Of a DNA stretch of 64,000 nucleotides, positions 1 to 8,623 are shown piece by piece. The notes beneath the pieces were generated by a model. The model had not been told where the DNA came from. It did not search any database and worked only from the letters and a program-made list of their open reading frames with translations. The DNA is from Nocardioides daphniae (GTDB lineage: Bacteria; Actinomycetota; Actinomycetes; Propionibacteriales; Nocardioidaceae). A program made the position numbers and the translations under genes. Where the stretch lies: assembly GCF_004777465.1 (NCBI RefSeq), contig NZ_CP038462.1:806001-870000 (forward strand), written 5' to 3'. The first letter of the stretch is position 1. Each line of letters begins with the position of its first letter.

Positions 1-1067
1 CCGTCGAAGTCGTCGCCGAGCCAGCCGAGCACGACGGGGGAGAAGATCGCCAGGGTCACGTAGACCGGGCCTCCCAGCAGCAGCGCCCACCCGGCGGTGG
101 CCGAGTAGAGCTCAGAGAGCGTCGTACGGTCGCCCGACCCGACCAGGGCGCTGAAGCGGGGGCCGACGGCGATCCGCAGCGCCGTGACCACGATGAAGCC
201 GGCGAAGACGAAGCGGGCGGCGGCGCCGTACATGCCGGCGGCCGCCGCTCCGGCCAGCGCACCGACGATCAGCACGTCGGCCCAGACCAAGGTCTGGTCG
301 AGGCCGTTGGAGACGGTGCGCGGCACGGCGAAGGTGAGGATGCGGCGTACGACGTCGCGGGAGGGCAGCAGCCGCTCGGAGGGCGCCGAGCGGCGGCGTA
401 CGACGACCCACAGCGTCGCCAGCGAGACCAGCGCGCCGACCGCCCAGGGCAGGGTCCAGGCCGCGGTGACGGCCAGCGTGCCGGTGCCGAGCACGCCGGT
501 GGCCAGGAGCAGCAGCCGCAGGCCGGGCACCAGGGTGCGGTCTATGACGGCGAAGGGGTAGACGGTGCCCAGGGCCCGCGTCCCGGCGACGAAGATCGTC
601 AGCAGGACCGCTGCCACGAGGAACGGGGCCGCCAGGTCGAGGGTCGATCCGACCTCGTCGAGCGGCAGGAAGGTGGAGACGGCGTACCAGGCCAGGACCA
701 CGAGGCACGACCACGCCAGGCCGATGAGCACCATGCCCACCAGCGCCGGACGGACCAGCTCGGGTTGCTCCTGGCGGAGCCGGGGGAGCAGCCAGATCGC
801 GGCCGTGTCGAGGCCGAGGGCGCCGATGCTGAGGGCGATCGTGAAGACCGCCACCATCTGCAGCACCACGCCGGAGCCGTCGGCGCCCAGCAGTCGACCG
901 AGGAGGATGACGAAGGCGAATCCCAGCAGGGCGCTCAGCGCCGAGCCGACGAGCACGACGGCGGCACCCCGCGCGGCTCGACCGAGCTCCTGGCTCGGCC
1001 TCTCCTCCGTGGTGCTGATGGCGGCGCCCCTCCCCCTGACGGACCCGATGGATGAGTCACCCCCCAC
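1..1067 (-). CDS. Polysaccharide flippase-like membrane protein, C-terminus cut by the window edge
   Basis: About 355 residues are visible, reading leftwards off the window. The chain is very hydrophobic: after a short cytosolic N-terminus comes a first membrane segment (AAVVLVGSALSALLGFAFVI), then the 'GRLLGADGSG' turn typical of Wzx/MATE-like lipid-linked oligosaccharide flippases, followed by repeated helices and a second-half motif 'FAVPRTVSNGLDQ'. The role inferred is export of lipid-linked repeat units across the plasma membrane. The GTG at 1067 is the first in-frame start before the first helix; there is no clear ribosome binding site, so the start is uncertain. It is divergent from a polymerase/ligase gene only 62 bp away, which fits a polysaccharide locus. 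The substrate is unknown. Confidence 0.72.
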   Translation of the reverse strand, partial: MGGDSSIGSVRGRGAAISTTEERPSQELGRAARGAAVVLVGSALSALLGFAFVILLGRLLGADGSGVVLQMVAVFTIALSIGALGLDTAAIWLLPRLRQEQPELVRPALVGMVLIGLAWSCLVVLAWYAVSTFLPLDEVGSTLDLAAPFLVAAVLLTIFVAGTRALGTVYPFAVIDRTLVPGLRLLLLATGVLGTGTLAVTAAWTLPWAVGALVSLATLWVVVRRRSAPSERLLPSRDVVRRILTFAVPRTVSNGLDQTLVWADVLIVGALAGAAAAGMYGAAARFVFAGFIVVTALRIAVGPRFSALVGSGDRTTLSELYSATAGWALLLGGPVYVTLAIFSPVVLGWLGDDFD

Positions 1068-1129
1068 CGGGCCGCGACCGTGCCTATAGTACAAGCGCAC
1101 TGACCCGCCCGCTTTGACTTGAGGTGCCC

Positions 1130-2461
1130 GTGAGCACAGTGGTGTCCCAGCCGTCAGGGGCCGACGCTGCCGTGCCGACCCGGCCCCTTCCGGCGTGGCC
1201 GCTGCTCTGGCTCTTCGGGCCGTTCCTGCTGTGGTGGGCGCTCGGGCTCTCCGACTCGATGTGGATCCCCGCGGCCGGGGTGATGGCCTACCAGCTCGTC
1301 TCCCGGGGGCACGTCCAGGCGCCGCGAGGCTTCGGCGTGTGGCTCCTGCTCATGGTGTGGATCACCTTCGCCACGCTCCGCGTCGCCTCCGGCGGCGACC
1401 TCATCGGGGGGCTCTACCGTCTGGCGCTCTACTACTCGCTCACGGTGATCTTCCTGTACGTCTACAACGCGCGTACGACGCTCACCGTGCGGAGGGTGAC
1501 GGGCATCCTCACGCTCTGGTTCATCACGCTCGTCATCGGCGGCTACCTCGGGATCTTCTTCCCGGCGGCCGAGTTCACCACCCCGATGAGCAAGGTCATC
1601 CCGGGCGGGCTGCTGCAGAACCCGATGATCCACGACATGGTCGTCCGGCCGCTGTCGCAGTTCGACGACGGCTACAACCAGTTCGAGCCGCGCCCCAACG
1701 TGCCGTTCCTGTACACGAACAACTGGGGCAACGTGTACTCGATGCTGCTGCCGCTCGTGGCGGTCTACATGCTCGAGGTGCGCGGCACCAGGCGCTACTG
1801 GTACGTGCTGGCGCTCTTCCCGATCTCGGCCGTCCCCGCCCTGCTGACGCTGAACCGGGGGATGTTCCTGGGGATCGGCCTGACCATCGTCTACGTCGCG
1901 GTACGGCTGGCGCTCCAGCGGCACTACAAGGCGATCGTCGGGGTGCTGGGCCTGGGCCTGGTCGGCCTGGTCCTCTACAACGTGCTGCCGGTCGCGGAGC
2001 GGATGAACAACCGCCTCCCGCCCGAGGGCAACAGCACGACCACCCGGTTGAGCCTGTACGAGCAGGCCCTGGCGCTGGTGCCCGGCTCACCGATCTTCGG
2101 CTACGGGGCGCCGCAGCCACCCGCCAACCCCTTCGAGGCGCCGGTGGGCACCCAGGGCTACATCTGGATGCTCCTGGTCTCCTTCGGTCCGATGGCGGTC
2201 GTCCTCTTCGTGGCCTTCTTCCTGGTGGCACTGTCCAAGGTCTTCCGGCGGCACGACGCCCTCGGCATGGCGTTGAGCTCGGTGCTCATGGTCGGGCTGG
2301 TCGAGCACGTCTACTACGGCCTGCTGCCGCACGGGCTGGCGGTCATGCTGCCGGTGGCGGCGCTCGCCTTCCGGGGCGAGGAGGAGATTGCGCCACCGAC
2401 GGGTCAGGGAGCAGTCCAACCCATCGAACGACCGAGCGCGGCCTCCAGCGCCGCGTTGTGA
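1130..2461 (+). CDS. O-antigen ligase/polymerase family membrane protein
   Basis: 443 residues with about ten predicted membrane helices and a large extracytoplasmic loop around residues 160-200, the layout of the Wzy/WaaL O-antigen ligase family. The stretch 'LNRGMFLGIGL' and the later 'RLSLYEQALALVPGSPIFGYG' region resemble the conserved Wzy_C domain. The role inferred is polymerising or ligating undecaprenyl-linked glycan at the outer face of the membrane. A start at 1124 is possible, but the TTGAGG at 1118-1123 lies 6 nt before the GTG at 1130, so that start is preferred. The 3' end overlaps the convergent sulfotransferase gene by 58 bp. Confidence 0.72.
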   Translation: MSTVVSQPSGADAAVPTRPLPAWPLLWLFGPFLLWWALGLSDSMWIPAAGVMAYQLVSRGHVQAPRGFGVWLLLMVWITFATLRVASGGDLIGGLYRLALYYSLTVIFLYVYNARTTLTVRRVTGILTLWFITLVIGGYLGIFFPAAEFTTPMSKVIPGGLLQNPMIHDMVVRPLSQFDDGYNQFEPRPNVPFLYTNNWGNVYSMLLPLVAVYMLEVRGTRRYWYVLALFPISAVPALLTLNRGMFLGIGLTIVYVAVRLALQRHYKAIVGVLGLGLVGLVLYNVLPVAERMNNRLPPEGNSTTTRLSLYEQALALVPGSPIFGYGAPQPPANPFEAPVGTQGYIWMLLVSFGPMAVVLFVAFFLVALSKVFRRHDALGMALSSVLMVGLVEHVYYGLLPHGLAVMLPVAALAFRGEEEIAPPTGQGAVQPIERPSAASSAAL

Positions 2462-3303
2462 GGCGCGTAGAACTCGGCGAGCTCGGCACGCACCGCGTCG
2501 TCGTCGATCGCTGACGGCGCGATGCCGTTGAAGGCCTTGGTGTCGGGCAGCCGGTGCTGGGGCAGGCCCAGGAACTCGCAGACGGTGTCGAAGGTGCCCT
2601 GCACGTCGGCGTACAGGTCCTCGCTGCGCAGGACGAGCAGCTGCTCGCGGCCGAAGGTCGACCACCAGTTCTCGAGGGAGGGCAGGTAGATGCCGCGCGA
2701 GCGGTAGGTGTACCAGTCGTGCGCCTCGCTGTAGTAGGTCCGGTCGGCCGCCATCCGCTCCAGCTCGCCCTCGAGGCGGGTCGGCTCGGCGGCCAGCGCG
2801 TCGACGAAGCTCAACGGCTCGACGCCGTTCTTCCGGCGCTCGTGGTAGTGCGACCAGGCGCGCTCGACCGGGTCGCGGAGCAGGGCGATCGCCTTCACCT
2901 CGGGTGCGATCGCGTGGACCTCACCGGCCACCCGGTGGTCCCACAGGTAGTAGGGGGAGGCCTCGCCGCTGATCGGACGGTGGCCCAGGCGGCGCTGCAT
3001 CCGCTCGCGGTGGGCCTCGGTGTGGAAGTGCGACCGGTACCACTCCGGGCCGCGGTCGAGCTCCTTGAAGAAGTAGTCGGTGCTCTTCTTGCCCCGACTC
3101 TGGGGGAAGAGCCCGAGCGCGCCGGGGTGCATGAGCAGGTAGTTGAAGAGCGAGGTGGTGCCGCCCCGCTTCGTCCCGATGATCAGGAAGTCGGGCGCGG
3201 GCCGCTGCCCCACCGTGGCCCGGGCGTAGGCGCGGGTCGTGACGTTGGCGCTGTCCTTGAGCCAGCGCGGTGACCGGTCCTTGATCGCGGAGAGGGCTGC
3301 CAT
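2404..3303 (-). CDS. Sulfotransferase (PAPS-dependent)
   Basis: 299 residues. The N-terminal 'FLIIGTKRGGTTSLFNYL' is the 5'-phosphosulfate binding loop, and 'LLRDPVERAWSHYHE' in the middle is the 3'-phosphate binding motif of PAPS sulfotransferases. Length is usual for the Sulfotransfer_1/3 family. It probably transfers sulfate from PAPS to a hydroxyl of a carbohydrate or lipid. Its neighbours are a flippase, a polymerase/ligase and a glycan hydrolase, which suggests that an exported polysaccharide is sulfated. The released PAP could be degraded by the CysQ encoded at 7054. It lies 9 bp downstream of the kinase gene on the same strand and is probably co-transcribed with it. Confidence 0.85.
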   Translation of the reverse strand: MAALSAIKDRSPRWLKDSANVTTRAYARATVGQRPAPDFLIIGTKRGGTTSLFNYLLMHPGALGLFPQSRGKKSTDYFFKELDRGPEWYRSHFHTEAHRERMQRRLGHRPISGEASPYYLWDHRVAGEVHAIAPEVKAIALLRDPVERAWSHYHERRKNGVEPLSFVDALAAEPTRLEGELERMAADRTYYSEAHDWYTYRSRGIYLPSLENWWSTFGREQLLVLRSEDLYADVQGTFDTVCEFLGLPQHRLPDTKAFNGIAPSAIDDDAVRAELAEFYAPHNAALEAALGRSMGWTAP

Positions 3304-3312
3304 GCGCAGATC

Positions 3313-4602
3313 CTAGGAGGATTCGGAGGTGCTGTGGAGGTGCTGACGGGTGACGCGCACCATGTCGTCGAGCTGGGGGCGGAGCATCCAGCTCTCCTGC
3401 CACCCGCCGTCGCCCAGGGCGTGGGCGAGCACCCGCTCGGCCAGGGCAGCCACGTGGATGGCGGTGAGCGTGGGCCACGCGGCGCGGCTGATGCCCAGCG
3501 CGCGCAGGACCGGGGCGGCGTCGGCCTGGGCCTTGAGCACCACCGCGCCGTCCCACCGGTCGCCGTGGGTCTCCTGGCGTACGCCGATCGCCCAGTGCAG
3601 GGCGTCCATCCCGGCGGGGGCGTCGAGCTCGCTGGTCTCCCAGTCCCAGACCCAGAGCGTCCCGGTGCCGTCCCGCGCGGCGTTCCACGGGGTGAAGTCG
3701 CCGTGCCACCGGTGGGCGGCGGGGAGCTCGACCTCGCTGGCGAGGGCGTCGGTGAGCAGGGCGCGGGCGGCGCCGACGGTGGCGTCCTGCGGGTGCGCCT
3801 CGGCCAGGGCGTGGAGCCGGTTGGCCAGCGCCCGGCACATCGCCAGCTGCCGGGCCGGGGCGCGGCGGGTGAGGGGGAGGAGGTCGTGGATCTCGACTGC
3901 CGTGGGGGGACGGCGGCGCGGGCCGTCGCCGCGTACGTCGGTGGGCAGCGGGGCGGCGACGACGACCGGCCGGTCGTGGTGCTCGCCCAGTGCGCGCAGT
4001 GCAGGCACCCGAGCGACCCTGACCGAGGTCGCGAGGTCGCGCAGGGCGGCGGCCTCACGTCGTACGCCCTCGACCGACAGCGGCTCCCAGGCAAACTTCG
4101 CCAGACCCAGCGGGTGTCCGGTGCTGTCGAGCAGCTGCAGCGTCGCCTTGCGGTTGGTGTTGAGGTTGACGCGCATCGCCGCGTGCAGGTCCGGCTCCCC
4201 GAGCAGCGTACGCAGCGTGGTCACCGGCGTGCAGGCGTCCACGCCGCGCCGCGCTTGGAGCGCGACCCGCTCGGAGACCAGGGGGAGCCCGGCCCAGCTG
4301 CCGACGGTGAGCGCGGTGCGCCGGGCGTGGGCACCGGTGGTGAGCAGGGCGCGGTAGTTGCCGACGGCGGCGGCCGCGAGCCGGCGCGACCCCTCGGGGA
4401 CCAGGAGCCGGGCGTGGGCGACGGAGGGCACCGCTCGGTAGGCCTCGACGGTGTGCCACTGCTCGTCGCCGGGACTCTGCTCCGGGTCGTCGCCGGTGAC
4501 CAGCCGGACGTCACCGGTCGCGAGGGCCGGGCGCCACAGCTGCTCGACGACCGCGGCGAGGGGGCCGGCGGGCAGCTCGGAACCCAGGTCGTACGCAGGC
4601 AT
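3313..4602 (-). CDS. Aminoglycoside-phosphotransferase-fold kinase, substrate unknown
   Basis: 429 residues. The C-terminal half has the APH/choline-kinase signature: 'HRWHGDFTPWN' (Brenner catalytic motif HGDxxxxN) followed by 'VWDWETSELD', the metal-binding DxD/DFG equivalent. The N-terminal 200 residues match nothing I recognise. The ATG at 4602 is preferred because it follows GGAGGG after a suitable spacer; an open frame continues upstream but has no signal. It sits directly upstream of the sulfotransferase (9 bp gap), so a role in modifying or activating the same glycan or lipid is plausible. The actual phosphate acceptor cannot be read from the sequence. Confidence 0.7.
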   Translation of the reverse strand: MPAYDLGSELPAGPLAAVVEQLWRPALATGDVRLVTGDDPEQSPGDEQWHTVEAYRAVPSVAHARLLVPEGSRRLAAAAVGNYRALLTTGAHARRTALTVGSWAGLPLVSERVALQARRGVDACTPVTTLRTLLGEPDLHAAMRVNLNTNRKATLQLLDSTGHPLGLAKFAWEPLSVEGVRREAAALRDLATSVRVARVPALRALGEHHDRPVVVAAPLPTDVRGDGPRRRPPTAVEIHDLLPLTRRAPARQLAMCRALANRLHALAEAHPQDATVGAARALLTDALASEVELPAAHRWHGDFTPWNAARDGTGTLWVWDWETSELDAPAGMDALHWAIGVRQETHGDRWDGAVVLKAQADAAPVLRALGISRAAWPTLTAIHVAALAERVLAHALGDGGWQESWMLRPQLDDMVRVTRQHLHSTSESS

Positions 4603-4628
4603 GTGTCCCCTCCCTCCAGACGCACGAG

Positions 4629-4666
4629 AGCCGTGCTCGGCGCTCAGGGTAGCGCCGAACACGGCT
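4629..4666 (-). terminator. Hairpin terminator after the GH16 gene
   Basis: A 16-bp stem with one internal 2-nt mismatch: AGCCGTGCTCGGCGCT pairs with AGCGCCGAACACGGCT around the loop CAGGGT. It lies 36 nt after the GH16 stop and before the kinase start, so it probably separates the two transcripts. No strong U-run follows, as is common in actinobacteria. Confidence 0.6.
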
Positions 4667-4702
4667 TCGTGAGGGTGGGAGCTCAGACCCCTCGCATGCT
4701 GG

Positions 4703-6619
4703 TCAGGACTGGGGGACCCAGGTCTTGAGGTAGTCCAGCTGCATGGCGGTCTTGTCGCCCGACCAGTCGGTGCTGGCGTCGGGCAGGCCGCCCCACGTGC
4801 CACCGACCTGGAGGTTGATGCGGAGGTTCCACCGGTCACCCACGTCGTAGTAGGCGTTGTACCAGGTGGGGTTGGCGTTGGTGAACTCAGCGGTCTTGAC
4901 GCAGTCGACCCACATCACGATCTTGCCCGGGGTCTTCTCGATCGTGTAGGTGTGCCAGCCGGTCGCCTCGCCCGGGAGCTCGGAGAACTTCTTGGAGCGC
5001 ACGGACTGCTTGTGGGTCGAGCCGTACTCGGTGTGGATGGTGTGGTGCGCGGCGGCACGGCCGGCCTTGGCGTCGCTGCCGAGGGTCTCGACCAGGTCGA
5101 TCTCGCCGGCCTGGCCGTCGGTGGGACGGAACCACAGCGGGGCGGCCCACATGCCCTGCTCGAGCGGCACCTTGGCGCGGACCTCGGCCCGGAAGGTCGA
5201 GGGCAGCGAGTACTTGCCGATGCTCTCCACGTAGCCCGAGGTGAAGTTGCGGGTGCGGTAGGTCTCCTTCTTCGCCTGGATGCGAAGGATGCTGTTGTTG
5301 ACGGAGACGTTCTGCGCGCGCAGGTAGGAGTCCTCGTTGGACGCGTAGGTGTCGTTCTTGATGTTCCACACCTTCGGGTCGAGGGCGTCGAAGTTGTCGT
5401 TGAGCTCCTGCTTCCAGGCGCTCGACGGGACGCAGCCGGCCGGGGTCGGCGTGGGCGTGGGGGTCGGCGTCGGCGTCGGCGTCGGGGTGGGAGTCGGCGT
5501 CGGGGTGGGCGTCGGCGTCGGGGTGGGCGTCGGCGTCGGCGTCGGGGTGGGAGTCGGAGTCGGGGTCGGCGTGGGGGTCGGCGTCGGCGTCGGGGTCGGC
5601 GTCGGGGTGGGCGTCGGGGTCGGCGTCGGGGTCGGCGTCGGGGTGGGCGTCGGGGTCGGGGTCGGCGTCGGGGTCGGCGTCGGAGTGGGCGTGGGCGTCG
5701 GGGTCGGCGTCGGCGTCGGGGTGGAGGTCCCCGGCTTGGCCATGGCGACCTTGTAGACCGGGCTGCCGACACCCTCGCTGCCGACCAGCACGGACGCGCC
5801 GGTGCGGTCGACCTCGAGCGACTCACCCATGCGGCGGTCCGGCAGGACGCTCACGACGGGGGTCGAGCCGAAGCTCGAGTAGGTGAAGGAGTGGGTGTAG
5901 CTGCCGAGCACGATGGTCTTGCCGTCGGGCGAGAACGAGGCCGCGGTGATGTTGGCCGGTGCGTCGGCGATGCGGGTCAGCTTGTTGGTCGAGGAGGTCG
6001 AGAGCTTGGCGGGGGCCTGGTAGATGCCGGCGCTCTGCTCGGACTTGGTGACCACGTAGACCTGACCGGTGGTCGGGTGCACGAGGATCGCCTCGGCGTC
6101 ACGCGCCCGGTCGGGGTAGGTGAAGTTGTAGCGGGTGGGCCGGACCTCGACCGTGCGGCCGTCGGTGGGCACGGAGCTCGGCTCGGTGAACCGGTAGAGC
6201 TGGATGCTGGTGCGGGTGCGCGGGTTGTCGCCCACGTCGCCGACCCAGATGCTGCGGCCGGGGCCCGACGAGATGTCTTCCCAGTCGTTGGCGGTGGCGT
6301 CGCGCAGCCGGTAGACGGCCCGGGTCTTGCCCACGCTGTTGATCGCGAAGACGCGGTTGGAGTCGCCGCTGTCATTGTGCGTCCAGAGCATGTCGCGGGC
6401 GTAGGTGCTGCGCGCCAGGCCGGAGGACTCGGTGATGCGCGAGTCGGTGAGGGTGCGCTCGACCGTGTGGGGGACCGGCTCGCTCGCTCGGAAGATGGAG
6501 GCCGAGGAGGTGCCGGAGTCGGTGAGGGCGGCGTTCGTCGGCATGGAGAAGCCGATCGTGAGTGCGGAACCAGCCAGAACAGTCAGCCCGAGTCCGCGGA
6601 CAGCAGTGCCTTTGAGCAC
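4703..6619 (-). CDS. Secreted protein: beta-propeller, (Thr-Pro)47 linker and GH16 glycoside hydrolase
   Basis: 638 residues. A signal peptide ([19 protein letters not shown]) is followed by a propeller-like domain (about residues 55-320, with '[15 protein letters not shown]' and '[17 protein letters not shown]'). A linker of exactly 47 Thr-Pro pairs comes next. The C-terminal laminarinase-like domain of family GH16 has its catalytic signature 'GEIDLVE' near residue 505. It probably cleaves or remodels a beta-glucan or galactan outside the cell. The GTG at 6619 is chosen because AAGGGA precedes it by 7 nt and it starts the signal peptide; longer frames upstream add unlikely sequence. It is adjacent to the polysaccharide genes but has its own promoter region and terminator. 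Confidence 0.85.
   Translation of the reverse strand: MLKGTAVRGLGLTVLAGSALTIGFSMPTNAALTDSGTSSASIFRASEPVPHTVERTLTDSRITESSGLARSTYARDMLWTHNDSGDSNRVFAINSVGKTRAVYRLRDATANDWEDISSGPGRSIWVGDVGDNPRTRTSIQLYRFTEPSSVPTDGRTVEVRPTRYNFTYPDRARDAEAILVHPTTGQVYVVTKSEQSAGIYQAPAKLSTSSTNKLTRIADAPANITAASFSPDGKTIVLGSYTHSFTYSSFGSTPVVSVLPDRRMGESLEVDRTGASVLVGSEGVGSPVYKVAMAKPGTSTPTPTPTPTPTPTPTPTPTPTPTPTPTPTPTPTPTPTPTPTPTPTPTPTPTPTPTPTPTPTPTPTPTPTPTPTPTPTPTPTPTPTPTPTPTPTPAGCVPSSAWKQELNDNFDALDPKVWNIKNDTYASNEDSYLRAQNVSVNNSILRIQAKKETYRTRNFTSGYVESIGKYSLPSTFRAEVRAKVPLEQGMWAAPLWFRPTDGQAGEIDLVETLGSDAKAGRAAAHHTIHTEYGSTHKQSVRSKKFSELPGEATGWHTYTIEKTPGKIVMWVDCVKTAEFTNANPTWYNAYYDVGDRWNLRINLQVGGTWGGLPDASTDWSGDKTAMQLDYLKTWVPQS
5441..5722 (-). 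repeat. Hexanucleotide tandem repeat encoding 47 Thr-Pro units
   Basis: 282 nt of degenerate GGNGTC/GGGGTC hexamers, read on the minus strand as alternating ACN-CCN codons. The third base varies between ACC/ACG/ACT and CCG/CCC, so the protein repeat is more constant than the DNA. The tract links the propeller to the GH16 domain and could expand or contract by slippage. Confidence 0.95.
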
Positions 6620-6844
6620 GTGCGTATCCCTTTCTGTGTGTGCTGGTGGCCGCACGCGGGGGAACGCGTGCGACAACCTCCGAGCGCGCATGACCTGGGA
6701 CCATGCGCGGGCAGGGCGGGGGCCCTGCACGAGGCGCGAGGACGAGGTCCTTCGCGATGGCTCAGTCGCGGCGACGAGAGTCGGCCGCGAGCCGGGTGGA
6801 GTCAGCGGTGACTCTCGATGATGCCGCGGGAACTCAACGGCTTA

Positions 6845-6906
6845 TACCCAATAAGGTAGATGACAATCTCCCTCCCGTGCCAATTGCTCCTACCCAATGA
6901 GAGGTA
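6845..6906. promoter_or_regulatory. Paired TACC...GGTA dyads, candidate regulator binding sites
   Basis: TACC-N6-GGTA at 6845-6858 and TACC-N8-GGTA at 6891-6906. Both begin with the same TACCCAAT, 46 bp apart, in the AT-rich part of the gh16 upstream region. Binding by a repressor or activator is an inference from symmetry and repetition. Confidence 0.4.
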
Positions 6907-6969
6907 TTCCACATGGGTCATCGGCGTGTTGGGCCGGTTTTCCGGGACAACGGGACCTAAGTCCGATCG

Positions 6970-6993
6970 GGCATAACCCGGTCGGGCTATGCC
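6970..6993. promoter_or_regulatory. 24-bp dyad upstream of cysQ
   Basis: GGCATAACCC-GGTC-GGGCTATGCC, 10-bp arms with one mismatch, 47 bp upstream of the cysQ -10 box. It could be an operator or a hairpin. Confidence 0.35.
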
Positions 6994-7040
6994 GACGGAA
7001 CCCGCGTGTTCGTCGGCGCGGCGTCGACCGGTCGGCTGGG

Positions 7041-7053
7041 TAGGCTGACGCGG
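7041..7053 (+). promoter_or_regulatory. Leaderless -10 box of cysQ
   Basis: TAGGCT at 7041-7046, then 7 nt, then the GTG at 7054. There is no ribosome binding site. The same layout recurs at many genes in this window. Confidence 0.6.
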
Positions 7054-7851
7054 GTGAGCACAGAGAGCACTGACGCCCAGATCCCCGCCGTTGCCCGTTC
7101 CGACGACCACGCGTTCGCGGTGTGGGTGGCCGAGCAGGCCGGGCACCGACTGCTGCAGGTGCGCGAGCAGGGCCTCGAGGGCAAGGCGCTCAAGGACGCC
7201 GGAGACGCGGCGGCCCAGGAGATCATCGCGGCGCCTCGCCGAGCACCGCCCCGACGACCGCGTGCTCTCCGAGGAGGCGAGCGACGACCGGGTCCGGCTC
7301 GAGGCCGACCGCGTGTGGATCATCGACCCGCTCGACGGCACGCGCGAGTTCTCCGAGCCGCCCCGCGACGACTGGGCCGTGCACGTTGCCCTGTGGGAGA
7401 AGGGGGCAGGGGAGAAGGGCGACCTGACCGTCGGCGCCGTCGCGCAGCCGGCGCTGGGGGAGACGTTCAACACCGCCATGCCGTCGGTGGTCCCGCCGCG
7501 TACGTCCGCCCGCCCGCGCATCGCCGTCTCCCGGTCGCGTCCCCCGGCCTTCGTGGAGGCGCTCGCCGCCGAGCTCGACGCCGAGCTGGTCCCGATGGGC
7601 AGCGCCGGCGTGAAGGTGATGAGCGTGGTCCGCGACGTCGCCGACGCCTACGTGCACGCCGGCGGCCAGTACGAGTGGGACAACGCCGCCCCCGTGGCCG
7701 TCGCCCGCGCGGCCGGGCTCTTCTGCTCGCGCGTCGACGGCTCCGAGCTCGTCTACAACAAGGACGACGTGCAGCTGCCCGACCTGATCGTCTGCCGCCC
7801 CGAGCTGGCCGACGCGATCGTCGACTTCGTCAAGCGCCACGGCGTCGGCTG
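7054..7851 (+). CDS. cysQ: 3'(2'),5'-bisphosphate nucleotidase CysQ (inositol monophosphatase fold), frameshifted
   Basis: About 266 residues when one indel is corrected. The frame beginning at GTG 7054 runs to about 7231 ('AAQEIIAA'), then the reading continues in the +1 frame ('RLAEHRPDDRVLSEEA'). Metal-site motifs are intact: 'WIIDPLDGTREFSE' and, near the C-terminus, 'GGQYEWDNAAP'. The sequence strongly resembles mycobacterial CysQ as I remember it. It would remove the 3'-phosphate from PAP and PAPS, recycling the by-product of the sulfotransferase at 2404. At the break GCGGCGCCTC probably lost a CG dinucleotide; assembly error is likelier than decay because everything downstream is conserved. 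Confidence 0.85.
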
Positions 7852-7901
7852 ACCGGGACTCACCGGCCACCTACCGGCCACCGACCGCAGCACGAAGAAG
7901 A

Positions 7902-7929
7902 GCCCCGCCCGGAGTGATCCGGACGGGGC
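7902..7929. terminator. Bidirectional terminator between cysQ and the convergent secreted-protein gene
   Basis: GCCCCGCCCGGA-GTGA-TCCGGACGGGGC, a 12-bp stem with one mismatch, 51 nt after the cysQ stop and 20 nt after the stop of the convergent gene. Confidence 0.75.
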
Positions 7930-7948
7930 GCTTCCTGTTGCTGCTGCG

Positions 7949-8623
7949 TCAGTAGACGCGAGCGGTCATCACGAACTCGTTGGCGGCGTAGTTCTTGTCG
8001 CCCTTGACGATGAAGCGGTAGTACCAGGTGCCCTTGCGGCGGGGCAGCTTGATCTTGAACTGGCCCTTCTTGTTCGTCTTGATGGTGCGGAAGTTCTTGT
8101 AGCCGCGCTTCTCGCGCTTGGAGACCTTGATGAGGATCTTCTTCTTGGCGAACTGCGGCGTGACCTTGCCCTTGACGACGAAGGTGCGGGAGTTGCCCGA
8201 GGCGCGGACCTTGCGCGCCACCTTGACGGTCAGCGACTTCGAGGTGCTGGCAGCGTAGCTGTCGTAGGAGCTGGCCCCACCCTTGTAGAGGACCCGGTAG
8301 GTCGTGTTCTTGGCCGGCACGACGTCGGAGAAGCTGATGTAGCCGCTCGCCTCGACGGTGCGGATCGTCTTGAAGCCGGCGCCGGCCACGTTGGCCTGGA
8401 GCTCGACGTTGCCGTAGTAGACGGACGAGCCCTCCGAGGTCTTCACCGAGGCCTCGAGGTAGGGCTTGTAGCTGCCCTTGTACTCGATCAGGGTGCGCGA
8501 GGCGCCGATCTCGGTGACGGTGGTGTAGCTGGCGGCGTGGGCCGGGGCGCTGGCGAGGGCCACGGGGGCCAGGCCGAGGAGCGCGGCGGAGAGGACGCCG
8601 GCGACGAGGCGGGTGAGACGCAT
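7949..8623 (-). CDS. Secreted protein of unknown function with Ig-like/bacterial surface repeats
   Basis: 224 residues. A clear signal peptide (LVAGVLSAALLGLAPVALAS, ending near APAHAA) is followed by a Lys/Tyr-rich beta-structured chain in two similar halves, each of the type seen in actinobacterial extracellular Ig-like domains ('FVVKGKVTPQFAKKKILIKV', 'WYYRFIVKGDKNYAANEF'). ATG at 8623 follows GAAAGG after 6 nt. No catalytic motif is visible. It is convergent with cysQ and shares a terminator with it. A structural or adhesive surface role is only a guess. Confidence 0.7.
   Translation of the reverse strand: MRLTRLVAGVLSAALLGLAPVALASAPAHAASYTTVTEIGASRTLIEYKGSYKPYLEASVKTSEGSSVYYGNVELQANVAGAGFKTIRTVEASGYISFSDVVPAKNTTYRVLYKGGASSYDSYAASTSKSLTVKVARKVRASGNSRTFVVKGKVTPQFAKKKILIKVSKREKRGYKNFRTIKTNKKGQFKIKLPRRKGTWYYRFIVKGDKNYAANEFVMTARVY

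Larger units (their letters stand above)
6620..7053. other. 434-bp intergenic region, AT-rich in part, between gh16 and cysQ
   Basis: No gene seen. It holds the divergent promoters of the GH16 gene (leftward) and cysQ (rightward). An inverted repeat GAGTCA-GCGG-TGACTC is at 6799-6814, nested within CGAGAGTC (6775-6782) and GACTCTCG (6810-6817). The part from about 6836 to 6960 is clearly less GC-rich than the genome and carries two copies of TACCCAAT. A near-perfect dyad lies at 6970-6993. Confidence 0.7.

Noticed and set aside
184-1089. Plus-strand open frames in the first kilobase
   Set aside because: They are low-complexity Arg/Ser/Thr-rich shadows of the flippase gene on the minus strand, which has clear membrane helices.
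5441-5722. Dense tandem repeat that could suggest a CRISPR array or other structural DNA repeat
   Set aside because: There are no spacers; the units are 6 bp and code in frame for Thr-Pro within a secreted protein.
4703-6730. Longer version of the GH16 protein starting at 6730
   Set aside because: The added 37 residues lie before the signal peptide and lack a ribosome binding site; the GTG at 6619 has AAGGGA at the right distance.
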